A stretch of 64,000 nucleotides of DNA, from positions 33,210,278 to 33,274,277 of the forward strand of contig OY783194.1 of assembly GCA_963678675.1 (NCBI GenBank), written 5' to 3'. A program made the translations under genes and the position numbers. The stretch is from Xiphydria camelus. Taxonomy: Eukaryota > Arthropoda > Insecta > Hymenoptera > Xiphydriidae. Positions 1 through 11,756 of this stretch are shown here, piece after piece. The notes beneath the pieces are model-generated. The model had not been told where the DNA came from, did not search any database, and saw nothing but the letters and a program-made list of their open reading frames with translations. Each line of letters starts with the position of its first letter. Position 1 is the stretch's first letter.

Positions 1-3000
1 TCGTTTTTTGAAACAGGGATCCTCCATCTGTTTGATTAGACTGCCCATTTTCTGGTTCGAATAACTAGACATGTAGTTTACAAATATTACTAAGAAAGCC
101 CAGAAAATTCGAGCAATATCGAACGATTCGACATATCCGTGTCGCCCGATGGTTTCAATTTCGGATAACAGCGAACCCGAATTTAATTTTTCCCCCGGAA
201 CGTTCACGAATTGGAAGCGAGCATAATTCCGAATCATTTGGAACGGGAGATATCGTTGATTCGCTCGCAGCTAACGACGCGAGACGCAATCGTCGATCGG
301 GACAACGACTCGAGAGGACGTTGCTCCTGACGCGCGAAGGAATGACGCGACGCGTCTTCGGACGGCCACTGACCGTACCGGGCGATATCGTATCGATCGC
401 GCGCCGCAGTTTGACCCGTGTGTTTTATATCAGCGATATTTCAATAGGGCACTCGAACGCTCGAACACTGCGGAAGTCCTTTGGTCGGCAATTTGAAAAG
501 TAGCCGGTTTTCGCGATACGTCCGTCTCAAAGCGCTACAGAATTCGCTCTTCTATTTTTTATTAAAAATTTAAAAAATTTGAAGAAAATTATCAACCCCG
601 TATTTCTTAATTTTCCATTTTCGGCCTTATCTGAGCTGGAAAATGATATTTAAAAATATAGTACGTCGTCGTATTATAAAATTATCTCTCTCGCACTCGC
701 GTTGCTTGGCACATAAGTGCGTTTCTCTTGCGTTTCGATGACGTCATAATATCGTAGAGAGAAAGGAACTTATAATTGTATGAATATTAATTTTTCCGGA
801 CATTTTCTTTTCCGTGTGAAATTTGATATGTGTACAAATTGCATAGTGAATTTAAAAATATGAATATTTTTTTTTAAAGAAAACCGAATTGCTCCCACGG
901 CAGGTGGCTCAAAGGGGACTCTGCGATATTTTCGCGGTCGTTATCCCGGAATCTAATTGGCGATTATTCGCGCGTATACACACAAGCCGTCTGTTCTTTC
1001 ACGAATCCCACGACCTACGTCACGACGACGACACGCGCGCGGAATAGTACGCGTCAAACCGGTTAAGCGCGTAAAATTGCGCAACCGTACGATTACCGGT
1101 AAACGTGGACGGATTGTAATGAATTGCAAAGGTATGGATGATAAACGTATTTTCGTCACTATTGGTTGCAATCGATAGCAATAAAATAAATCAATCCGAA
1201 ATGTCAACGCGACTCCGCGCGTTGGCCTGAACAAGAATCGCGAGGAGGATACGATCGATCGTTGCGATAACGACACGATCGATTTTTTTCCACGGCAATT
1301 CGCAGCGAGAAAATTCCCTTCAAAATGTCGATCGAAGGAGACGGGTTCGCAAAACTTTCTCGAACCGAAAATCGTGTACAGTGCCGTAACTCGAGGCGCG
1401 TTGGACGCTATTTTTACCTCGTTGCAACAATTACGACACCCGGCGCAGAATTTCGACGACGGCCGATTACATAACCGAGCTTATCGTTGCGATCGTTACG
1501 GGCGGATCGCCTCGACTCCCGCGCTCGCGAAAACAGCTGACTCGCGCGCAAACAAACGAAGGTGGCCGTGCGCGCGTACGTGTGAGGCTACATCCACGTC
1601 TCGTGTCGCGCCTACGGGGAACAGAGCCGCGGCAAATTCGTTCGGGCGGCGATTCTCGGCTCGAAATTTGCGAGAGTGTAAGGTAAGTGTCCAAATTCCT
1701 AATCGGTTCAGCCCAATTTCTAGCCATTTATATATTTAGTTCTATCGATAAAAGTACAACTTTGATGTGCCTTCGATTGAGGGAAAAATATTTATCCAAA
1801 TAATAAGGAATGATAAAGATATTCGTGCGAACAGTCTACGATAAGTTAATAAAAATTGGGACATTTTTTTTCGCCTTATCAAATTTATATAAAATTGTAT
1901 ACGACAAAAATTCCAGAGAACGAAGCTATGGTTTCGATCCCGAAAGCCATTGAAAAATATCCACATATGTATATCTAATATATATAGTACGACTCTAATT
2001 TTAGATGGTCCACGCATCACTGTTAATCAGACGAATTTAGTTCCAATCCGAACCAACTTTATACGCAACGAGAGTCCGCGGTAATTATTATACTTAAATT
2101 CTCTCCAGTTCGCGTAAAGCCGGTCAAACGGCAGATTGCGTTAGAAGTTCGGGTCGCTATCGGACGTGAAAGGGGTCAGGGTAATGGCTCGTGGCGAAAT
2201 ACTGTAATCTATGCGATTTCCGCAGCCCGCTCGCGATGTTACGCATCGCGGTATGCGAGTTCAGGTACACGCTTCTACACCGAGAGACTCGGCTCGGTCG
2301 GCCGTAAACACTGCGCGCTATGTACGCGTCTGCCGTCGTGTCTACAATGTGACACGCGGAACGATTAACCGAGGTGTAGTAGGCTCTTCGAGGATCGCTC
2401 GTAAACGTGAAACTGCGAAAGAGCCTCCCTCGTCGTTCTCTCGTTCGCATATATCTTCCGACGACGGAAGGCTGCGCTAGTAAATTCCGCAGCGAAGGAA
2501 TGAAATCGAGAGGAGCATTTCGTTCGAATTTATACGTTCCCGCGGGACGAAAAAAAAATACGTTCCAACTTTGGCCACGTCCACCGTCGCAGAGTTTCGA
2601 ATATGTATCGCTGATCAAACTTCCCGTCAGAACCGCGCCGCGTGAAACCGTTGATGTATCCGCGCGGGCGTGTATGAAGTTTTAATTTATTCGCGCCCAA
2701 ATCGAATGGACTCCGTTCGGAGTTCGCGGGTCGGGGATTTGCATCTTTCAGGAACAGGACGGGCGTTATTGAACTTCGAATTTCAATGCTTGACGAGAAT
2801 TCAGGGTTTGTGTCTCTCTGTTTCGGTTTGCAGGATCGCCTTCACCGAGAAAACAGTTTATTTGTAGTTAATAAATGTTTGTTTGAATATGGCGAAGTAA
2901 ACATTTTATTGGATCACAAGTCGATATTCGTTAAACTATTGCGATATTTATTTGGTACAATTTGATCCTTTGAGGCAATCACTTGAATAAAACAAAGATT

Positions 3001-3820
3001 TTAATAATTAACATATATCTTCTCGTCTCTGCGAAACATTTATATTTTGCCGTATTTGAAATTACATTTATCAATTATGAGTAAACTGTTTTTTCGGTAC
3101 TCGAGTTTCAATTCGCGCTGTTTTTTTACGTGAGAGTCATTCGAATATATTCGCTTTTGCTTTTTTTTCCAGTTTCTCAGAAATAGTACAAATCATAAAA
3201 ATATATTGTCACGTGGATATCAGCTACGCGAAGACGAGTCGTTCAGATATGAGCATTCACTGGAGCGTTAAATCAAATCAGATATCCCGATCGAGAGAAG
3301 AAATCATGCCAATTTCTCGCGACGATTTCACTCGATCGAATCACAACACGGACAAGTCTCGAGCGTAAAATTTAAAAGGAAACCGCTTCACCGCGCGAGC
3401 GATAACCACTAATGGACTTATCGGAGATCTGGATCTCCGTTGATGTAATAAACAGACGGTAATGTTAATAGCCACGATCGAAACGCGATAACCGAGCCGT
3501 TCTGGAGAGCGTTCGCGTTAGATACGGCCGGAGTCTCGGGCAAGGGCGAATCGAGCGCGAGATTAATCATGCGGTTAATTAAAGGAAACGAGGAGAGCCG
3601 AGGATTTACTTCCCGGTGTAAAAAAAAGTAAACTCACTTCCGAATTCCTGAGAAACGTCCGCGAATAAGTAACGCGAGTAATAATAGCACCGAGTTACGG
3701 AAACTCGTGAGATGTGCTTATTTCAATCTGACAAATTTATGAGAACGCGTGTACGTGTAGGTGTGTCGCCTACTCGTATGGGTGATTATCGCATAGGTAA
3801 CGCAAGTTTGTATATCCAAG
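1..3820. other. Gene-free left edge
   Basis: No exon can be supported here. The short open frames (61-153 codons on both strands, for example around 957-1276, 1374-1739 and 2157-2685) are arginine- and serine-rich, overlap one another on opposite strands, and lack coherent splice sites. That is what CpG-rich noncoding DNA produces. Composition alternates between CpG-rich patches (about 1000-1700 and 2150-2700) and AT-rich patches. The stretch may be intergenic or part of a large intron of a gene that lies to the left. Confidence 0.5.
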
Positions 3821-3948
3821 GACGATGAATCTGTCCGGCCCGTTGACGAATCAACGAAATTTAAGATCTTCGATCGGTAGAATTATTTTTTTCGACCAAT
3901 TACGAGTCTCAAGATTCGTTAATTCGTCAACGGATCGGACAGATCGTC
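3821..3948. repeat. Inverted repeat with ~35-bp arms
   Basis: The left arm begins GACGATGAATCTGTCCG and runs to about 3858. The right arm (about 3912-3948), read in reverse complement, begins GACGATCTGTCCGATCCG and continues CGTTGACGAATTAACGAA. The two arms match at most positions, leaving a spacer of roughly 50 bases. It would form a stable hairpin and resembles a small foldback element. It abuts a dispersed repeat copy starting near 3943. Confidence 0.65.
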
Positions 3949-4336
3949 ACAATGTTCATACAAACTATAATAATTGATTGCTCTGAAGTCTATAGACGTA
4001 TACGTTTGTCTTGCCGCATGAGTTTAGAAAAATAATTGTTCTTCGGAATATTGTTAAATTTACATTGCAACGTGATTAAAGCTAATCGTTGTATTTATCG
4101 TACCAACATATTTACGAAAAATCGTGTATATATTGAATAAATATAAATATTAAAGCGTTCCGCGTTTTATTCGTATTAGTTTGAAATCAATTCATGACAC
4201 AAATATATGTATGCTCGCTTAACGATGACATTGGTGACTCGTAAAGCTCGCAACCTTGATGCAAAATCAGATAGGCCAGCACTGCCTAAAGTCGCTGTAC
4301 AATTTACATACGTTTATTGATCTGGTCTATTAAACG
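3943..4336 (+). repeat. Dispersed repeat, copy 1 (partner at 14132-14431)
   Basis: This stretch is collinear with 14132-14431. Shared landmarks, in the same order in both, are GATCG(T)(C/T)AC(A/G)ATGTTC, TTGCCGC(A/G)TGA, TGTATTTATCG, a stretch around GTCGAATAAATGTT / TTGAATAAATATA, TTTATTCG(C/T)ATTA, TTTGAAATCA, ATGCCACAAATATG / ATGACACAAATATATG, and GCTGTACAATTTAC. Both copies are followed within 100-200 bp by a CpG-rich block. It contains no long open frame. It may be a fossil transposon or a duplicated regulatory segment. Confidence 0.7.
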
Positions 4337-5600
4337 GAGAATTTAATTGATTCCGCGAATAAGGTGTATCCACTCCGCTCGTTGAAAACGCAGGAAAAAT
4401 CCGCGTTGCCGAGTCGTCGCACGTGGAGGCGTTCTGCCGAGAAAATAATACAAGAGAGCCAACGACAACACTCGAATGAAGAAATAAGTACGAGCAAAAA
4501 GAGAAGCACGTTTACGCGAGACGTGACTTCTGGCAAAGCGTCGCGCGACGTTATCCCGCGCGGCGGAAACTTACCGGACTGAAAACGTTACGGGTAAGGT
4601 CCGAAACGAGGAAGGCGATCGCTTCGAAAAACGCCGAATCCGCCGCAAATTCCTTCCCGGCGATTCTTCGAAGTTCGACGGCGTCCGACTGTGCCTCGCG
4701 GCGACCCGGCAGGACGCGTCCTCGCCTCCTTCCCCTCGGGAGTAACGAGCAGGTGTCGAGCGAGGGGCGGCTGCTACACAACACGAGGCATCTCCGCTCG
4801 AGAATCTCGCTTCGACTCGTATCGTTCGAGAAACGATCGCGCCTCTCTCACGCGACGATCCCGATGCAAAACCGATACGGATATACGGTGTACCTGTACA
4901 CTCCGACGAGAGAGTTAGCCGCACTCTCTGCCTTTCGTTCCCTCTCTCCTGGAAAGATCACGAAACGACGAACTTCACGATCGTTTCGAAACGACGCACC
5001 ACATTCTCGTGTCGCAGGTCGGAGGAACAGCGCGGGCGACGCGTCGCGTCGGAACGGAGAGTTCGGTGCGCGCGCGCGCGCGCGCAGGCTCACTGGTCGA
5101 GTGCGACCGCGGGAAGAGCACGTGCTCGTGCCTGCGTAGGAGTGGCGTTTTACATAAGTGGCACTTGCACGGTGTCCAAGGCGAGACTGAACTCGGTGAA
5201 CTGAATTCAGCAGTGCTCCCGTGTGGCGCTCGGCACCCGCGATTGACTCGGGGCACCACCACAAGCGACGGTGCCACTACCACTACCAATTCCACCCGCC
5301 GCGCTGCAGGCGCCTCTGCCGACCATCGCGTCCCGTCGGTGAAAAGGCGTCGACGAAACACGGGACGATCGAATGCGGCGACCGGCACTGTTCGCGACAG
5401 GTGGTGCGCGTGACGAATCGCGCAATCGTTTTGCGTTTTTTTCGGATCCGTTTCTCGATCGTTTCCGTCCTCCCCTTCGTCGATCGAAGGCAATTGATGG
5501 AGTATATCCGATGAATCGCAAGAGGCATTCGACGACCGAATGTCTTTTACTCCTTCGTGTTCAATTACAGGTTTCACAGTTCCTATTTATTTCATTTTAA
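4337..5600. other. CpG-rich block, no supported gene
   Basis: Strongly CpG-rich, including an alternating (CG)n run near 5070-5088. Overlapping open frames occur on both strands (the longest is 200 codons, minus, 4975-5577), but they are low-complexity Arg/Ser/Pro-rich and have no family signature. A promoter or first-exon region of an unseen transcript is possible. I see no core promoter that would decide it. Confidence 0.4.
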
Positions 5601-5824
5601 GATATACCATGTGAGGTAACTTACTCGCCGGGAAAGAAACTCGAATCAGTGTTATCTCATTATTTCTGAACTTTTGGCCTACATCGATATAAGACTTTGT
5701 TATGGATAGAAATGTAATCTTCAGAAAAGTATTATATAAATATGAGCTAAAAGCCCAGAAATAATGAGATAACAGTGAATGAAGTTTCTTTGCCGGCGGG
5801 TAAGGTTAGCCTCATGTGATATAA
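5601..5824. mobile_element. MITE family A, copy 1
   Basis: About 224 bp with terminal inverted repeats of ~55 bp. The left end reads GTGAGGTAACTTACTCGCC, then GAAAGAAACTCG and GTTATCTCATTATTTCTG. The right end, in reverse complement, reads CATGAGGCTAACCTTACCCGCC, then CAAAGAAACTTC and GTTATCTCATTATTTCTGG. The internal stretch CGATATAAGACTTTGTTA is shared with copy 2 at 50742-50957. There is no coding capacity, so it is a non-autonomous DNA element. Confidence 0.8.
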
Positions 5825-6689
5825 TGAAACACCAATATTTATCGAGTGAATGAAGGATGTTTTTGTAACTTAAACATTTATATTTTATGTTATGTAACTT
5901 AAATTTGAATCTCACAACCTGATTTAAGGAGAAAAGGCCATTTGTCGAATCGAGTTTTTGATAAGAAACGTTAATCTAGCAGATTATTATATTTTAAACA
6001 AAGTGTTGATGTAGGTAGATAAAGTAGGAGTTGTATTATTTTAGCAAACTAAAATTGACCATTTCAACGCATTTCGCGTTATCTGAAACAATGAAAAGAC
6101 AAATTCAACTGAAAAGCTGAATAAGTAGTTTTAGAGGGAAAATATTGAATAATAGGGGAAAAGGTGGAGAATCGCGAGTTTTAGGGTGAAAAGAGGGAAA
6201 CTTAAAAAATAGGGGAATAGGGGGCACACTGTGAAGCCTGCAATTAAAGCGCGATTACATACTTCGATATTTATACAGTGCCATGTATGTCGTCTTTTCA
6301 TCGAGATAAGAAAATTACGACTCGTGGATCACAGACATTCCAGATGCGATCGATCGGAACTCGAACGAGATTCCTCGAGAGAAACGTACCTAAGTACCGC
6401 ACTGAGTCTGCATCACTAGGAGACGAAGTAGGTGACCCAGATGTGCTATTTGACACTAACTGATAGCGGATACGGGGTAAAGGTACACGTCTAACGAGAA
6501 CCACCTTCGTCCCAGATTTGCGGGGTAACCGTTCTACGTGTCGCGAAGGTGTGATAAATGGAATATCTTCTTCCAGTACTCACAGGGCTGACTTTAAATC
6601 TGATCGATGTAGGGAGAATTTATCCTTTAAAAATTGATCGAATGTACGGTTAGAATCTCTCCTTCACGCCGATTTCCAAGACCACGGAT
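5825..6689. other. AT-rich gene-free stretch
   Basis: AT-rich DNA with only short open frames (up to 68 codons). No gene, RNA or recognisable element was identified. Confidence 0.5.
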
Positions 6690-7065
6690 CGACACCGAGA
6701 TATAGATGATTTTTCTGGGGAAAATAAAATATTTCCATACAAAAAATCGCTGATAATTTATATTTCCATCGAGATATCGACCCGATAACTGTGCTTTTCG
6801 GAATGAGCGCGAAAAAATACATATGATAGACTAATCGAGAACTCGATTCCGGAGATTTTGATTTTCGCGAAAAATCGAAAAAATGTTTCTCAAAAATCGA
6901 AATCTCTGGAATCGTTCGCTCGAGTACCCTATCTTATGTATTTTTTCGCGCTGATTACGAAAAACACGGTTATTGGGTCGATATCTCAAAAAAAAAATGA
7001 GATACCAGCGATTTTATGTACGAAAATATTTTTTCCCCCCCAGAAAATCATAGATATCTTGATGT
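6690..7065. repeat. Long foldback (palindromic) repeat, unit 1
   Basis: This is a near-palindrome centred close to 6878. The left half holds ATAGATGATTTTTCTGGGG, TCGCTGATAA, GAGATATCGACCCGATAAC, GAATGAGCGCGAAAAAATAC, and ATTCCGGAGATTTTGATTTT. The right half repeats these in reverse complement: AAAATCGAAATCTCTGGAAT, GTATTTTTTCGCGCTGATTACG, TTGGGTCGATATCTC, TACCAGCGATTT, and CCAGAAAATCATAGATATC. Total length is about 375 bp. It has no coding capacity. Such an arrangement is typical of foldback/Polinton-independent non-autonomous DNA elements, but the family cannot be named from sequence alone. Confidence 0.75.
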
Positions 7066-7390
7066 TCCTTTAAGATTTCCTCATTAAATCTATGATATTC
7101 GGAATCAGCGTGAAAAAATACACAAGATAGGGTAGTCGAGAGTTCAATTCCAGAGATTTCGATTTTCGCGAAAAATTGAAAAAAAGTTAAGGCATATAGC
7201 TTAAAATTTTCGTAAAAATCGAAATCTCTGGAATCGATTGCTCGACCATCCTATCTTGTGTACTTTTTCGCCCCGATTACGAAAGACGTGATTATTAGGT
7301 CCTCATCTCAAAGGAAGACCGAAATATCGGCGATTTTATAAAAGGAAAATAGTTCTTTTCGACATAAATCACAGATATACTCGTAATGTA
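7066..7390. repeat. Long foldback repeat, unit 2 (diverged second copy)
   Basis: A second palindrome follows directly, centred near 7180. GAATCAGCGTGAAAAAATACACAAGATAGGGTAGTCGA and AATTCCAGAGATTTCGATTT on the left mirror AAATCGAAATCTCTGGAATCG, TGCTCGACCATCCTATCTTGTG and TTTTTCGCCCCGATTACG on the right. The vocabulary is the same as in unit 1, so the two are tandem copies of one foldback with a period of roughly 300 bp. Confidence 0.7.
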
Positions 7391-9261
7391 AGTTTTTTGG
7401 AGACATCGTCAATAAACCTGTAGTTTTTTAGAATCACCATGAGAAGATAAATACACCGATGAAAAATGTAGTTCGATCGACCAAATCTTATTAATTGATC
7501 CAAATGACATTTTTGTCGAATCGATAAAATATTGTGTCGAGTCAAATAAATATCTCTTTAATCAATCTCAATTTTTGTATCAGTGCAAGCGTAAACGGGC
7601 ATACGACGACTAGACCAGGCCGCTGCGTAATGTCGATGTGTGTATCTCGAGTAATCGGTACGAGCAGGCAAGTTGATCCGCGTGTTCCCGCGTAAAGGAC
7701 CATTTTACGAGGTGGTGAGGTAACGCGTCGAGGTTGGTCCGCTCGAATTTCTTCATTTATATTTAGCAGTACTCGTACGAGTTATTTGCATGTTAAATAC
7801 ACGTACCCCGCGTCATGAATTATTTATCGCCTCGCAGTCGGCTGTTTCTTACTTACTCGCCACGTATCGCGTATATATATACACCTAAACGTTATGTATC
7901 GCTCCTATTCGCGCGCGGGTCATGCACACACGAGACTGCTAGGCGCTTTTGGAACGCCCGTTTCCGTCGGGTGAAACGGAGTGGGTGAGCGCGCGTAAAA
8001 TAAGAGTAACGATCCGGAATTGGGAACGCTTGAGAGAACCTTTTTTTTTTCTTCCCGAAAGCGAAAACACCACTCGTGGCGATATCCTCTCCTCGTTTCG
8101 ATGTTTACCGAGAAGTGCAGTTAAATGGAAGTCGGCGCGTGCTACGAGCAGTTCGATCGTTAAAAAACTTATCGACGACGAAGGCGGAGCATCGTTTAGA
8201 AATCGTACTTTTCTTTTTACCCAAGTTTGGTTAAACCGACAACTCTCTGATTGGAATAACTAGACGTGTAATTACGATAACTAACATGCAGTTGGAATGA
8301 CTGAATCTTCGGTTCGTCTTACCGGTATTTTGGTTGGAATAACTTGATTCGTTCAACCAAACACGTCTTGTCATTTGAACCGCGTTATTTTTCTCAGTGT
8401 ATGTATATACGTGCGTTCCGAGAAGCGCGTATATCGGATCGGCGAGACGCGATCGACGCGCGGTGCCGAGAGAGCTCCGTCCCTCCTCGAAATGTTTACG
8501 AGACGTTGTCCTAGGTCCGTACTCTTGCGTGGCGAGTTGCGAGGCGCCCGTCGCGGTACATAGTAATAACGACTCGGCGAGTATCCGGTTTCGCGTCCGT
8601 CGGGAGACGCGGCCGCTGCATCTCTTCCCGAGGCGAAACCGCGCGCGCGCACGCGCTCGAGATAGAAACGGCCCCTCCGAGATCATCTACACGTTCCTGT
8701 AGATTCCGCGCGGGAAGGTCGACGAGCGGCCGTCCAATTTCATTTCGCGGATACGCAATCGATGTATCGCGGAGCGGCGCGCGGAGGATGCACGATGTAC
8801 GCGATTTCGGGATTCTCCGCGTGGATATGGGGGGTAAAGGCGCAGCGCCCGAGTGCAAGAGGGAAGGTACACGCGAGGAGTGGGTAATGTAGGTCGTAAA
8901 GCAGCTGTACCGCGCCGCCCTCGTACAGAAAAGCGTCGGTAGCTATACGAGGCGATGCTTCGGGTAAGGTAAAGCAAGGGGGGGGAGGGTAAGCCCTGTT
9001 TGTTGTACGTATACGACTATCGCTCGGAAGCGCTGCCCGCGCGGATATACACTACGCGGCTCGCGTATTTCCGGAAGATCGCCCACGTACTTTCTTTCCT
9101 TATCGTGAACTCGCCGTAACGGAACGAAGAACTGCATATCCGTACCTCGACCGGGCGTCGAAGATCCCCGGGGAATCTCACGATTCGATCGCGATTACCT
9201 CATCGCTATCCCGGAATTTTTCACGCGAGTTGGTGCGATGGGTATTGCTTTTATCGAGACC
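7391..9261. other. Gene-free stretch with CpG-rich block and a MITE fragment
   Basis: The part at 7430-7600 and the part at 8220-8400 use the same vocabulary as MITE family B (TTGGAATAACTAGAC, GACCAAAT). The second ends in TTATTTTTCTCAGTGTA at about 8383-8399, which is the family's right terminus, with no clear left end. The rest (about 7900-8200 and 8400-9250) is CpG-rich, with mutually overlapping Arg-rich open frames that I do not accept as genes. Confidence 0.5.
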
Positions 9262-9507
9262 ACACTGAGAAAAAATGATTGGGTTGAGAGGAAAAAAAAA
9301 ACTCATCCGGTTAAGGGCATTTAGTTGTTCTGATCAAAATATCAGTCGATTGGATTATTGGTATTAGCAAAAATCAGTTCAGTAAATTTATTAAATAATC
9401 TGATGTGTACGGCGAACTGATGATGTCGTGAAACTATTCTTAAGAAAGCAACACGTAGGGTCTGCTCTCAAATATCGTATGAATGTTTATATGAAACGAT
9501 ATACACC

Positions 9508-9551
<44 letters not shown>

Positions 9552-10245
9552 ACTAAGGACCAAGTGTATTAGAAGTCTTTCTTTGTGAGTTAGTCTCTCG
9601 GAGCTCTCCTACACTGAAAAAAGTATTTAGCTAATCCAGCTATATTGCTGGCTGCCTCAGACACAACTAGAAATATATTTCTAGCGTAGCAAGAATTCTT
9701 GTTATTGCGAAGAAAATTATCACTGCAATTACTATAATTTTCTAATTGTGGCCAATTTTTTTTGCGTGTAAGAGTAAAGACGTTAGTCGCGTTTGATTAA
9801 TAAAATTATCACTTCCACACTCAACTACAGTGTTTTATTTGATTCATTCCATATCACCTGGCTTCCGTAATAATCAACGTGAATCAAATATCAAGTTGTT
9901 CTGTCTATTATAAAAAGTGGCCAGTCAAACAAAACAGATGGAAGATTCACATTTCACCAAACGGTTTGGTCATTGTCTCCAGGATTTCGGTCAGATTGAC
10001 CGAGTTATTTTCTTGTGCCGAGAAAAGTAAACGCATCTAGCCAAACGCGTTTAATATTATTCTAATCAAAATATCAGTCGATTGAACCAAATATCCAGTT
10101 ATTCCATCCAAATGTTTAATCGTTCTAATAAAAAAAAATGGTCAGTCAAACTATATTAACAAAAGATCCATATTTCACCAAACGGTTTCATCATAACCTC
10201 CAAGATTTTAGTTAGATCGACCAAATTATTGTTCACCGTGTCCGC
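9262..10245. mobile_element. Cluster of MITE family B fragments
   Basis: The left terminus ACACTGAGAAAAAATGA occurs at about 9267. The stretch ATCAAAATATCAGTCGATTG occurs at about 9341 and again at about 10065. CATTTCACCAAACGGTTT occurs at about 9951 and 10170. CCAGGATTTCGGTCAGATTGACC and CCAAGATTTTAGTTAGATCGACC follow each of these in turn. The same words occur in the intact copy at 15899-16150. The cluster looks like two or three copies broken up by a GA microsatellite and by another small element at about 9611-9771. Confidence 0.6.
9509..9546. repeat. (GA)n microsatellite
   Basis: An uninterrupted AG dinucleotide run of about 19 units, lying inside the family B repeat cluster. Confidence 0.95.
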
Positions 10246-11756
10246 TTCAACGAAAAGAAATTACTAAACAAATTCCGAGGGAAGGTAAGTTCTCGAGAAG
10301 TTTCGAGCCACCCGATTGTCGTCTCACTCGGCCTCCCCCGGACGCGTACGATTCGAGCGTTTCGAGAGCGCGTCGAGCGCCTCTGGTAGGAAGGATATGA
10401 GACCCGGCGTGTGCACCGCGCTGCCGTCCGGCTTCGCGAAGGTTGACGTAGGTGTTTGCCCGGATTGCTTTGGCGAGTGGTAATATTCCACCGGCGCGAG
10501 GGGGTACCGGTAAAATGACATAACGAAAGGGATTTGGCCTCGAGGTCTCGCGGCAATGAAAATGAACGTTTACATTCACCAGGATGACTGGCGAGTGACG
10601 GCGGCGGCGACTCGTTGGCCGTAATAGCGAGAGAGGCGTCCAAGGAACGCGCGCGCGCGTGACCCCCTCTTCTCGGTCGCGGTGAATCGACGGCTGAGAA
10701 GGAATCCGAATTCGGTCGAGAGACGCCGGTGAAGAGTCTTTCGAAATTCGCGACGACGACGCGTCGCTCGGACGAAGTTGGTAGCGCGAGAACAAATTTG
10801 TCGAACGACGACGTATGACTTAGGGTCGTGAGAGGCGACTTCTGATGTAAAGCTCGGCCGTGGTAGAAGCCTCGATGACCATCGGAGTCGCGAGGCGTCG
10901 ATAGTTATAGCCGAAGTGATGTAAGCGTCGTAAAAGGATCGGCGATAACCGATAGGCGTGACAACGAACCCAACCACATGTACATGGTTACCCACGACGA
11001 TTTGTCAGCGTTCGCGCGCTTAGATCGTTGGAGAAGGCCGTAAATTACTCGAGCCTGTCGATTCGTGCGGGAAAGTTCGATTGTGGCGAATTTTGTGGAA
11101 GACAAAAATGTTGTCAGTTTTGCATTGGCTCGGTTATTCCAGGAAGCATCGTTTCATCAGGGAAACGTCTAAGAAAAACTGAGATATCGATGATTTACCA
11201 TGAAAAAAAAGAGTGTTGTGTCACGCATAAAATCACTAATATCTTATATTTCCTTTGATTTTAGAAATTTCATCAAGCTCTCGAAATTGTTCCGACTTCT
11301 CCACAACGCATAAAATTCCCCGACAATTCCAGATTTTCCGGAATTTCTCGACCGCTAAAAACACGGTGGCACAATTTCCATCGTGAAAAAGAGTAGAAAA
11401 GCGACACAAGTAACGCGACCAATCGAACAAACGAAAAGAATAAGCGTCTCGACCCCAGCCTCTATCTTCGTTTTCAACGACTGCCCCCTAAAACGATTTC
11501 TCCGATTACGACGCCGCGCGAAGTGCTACCCGGTGAAAATTGCTCCTCGCCCACGATTCGAGGTGGATATTCGCTATCGCGCCGCTTCGATCGACGGGGA
11601 ATCGCTTCGGGGAGGAAAAAAACTTAAGCTCTCGACACGTCGAGAGGTATCCGCCGGGGAGAGTTCGCCGCATCGGGGAAGGTAAACGAACCGTGAAGTG
11701 TCTTCGAGACCAGTTCGGTTCGAGTACGTTTCTTCGTGGCTCCTCGCTATACCGTC
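10246..11756. other. Gene-free stretch
   Basis: A CpG-rich block (about 10250-10990 and 11400-11700) flanks an AT-richer middle. The minus-strand frames at 10233-10995 overlap in three registers with Arg/Ser-rich translations. None shows a domain, a signal sequence or a coherent exon chain. Confidence 0.45.

Noticed and set aside
4975..5577. 200-codon minus-strand frame in a CpG-rich block
   Set aside because: The translation is Arg/Ser/Val/Pro-rich with no domain. Comparable frames are open on both strands over the same bases, which is typical of CpG-rich noncoding DNA.
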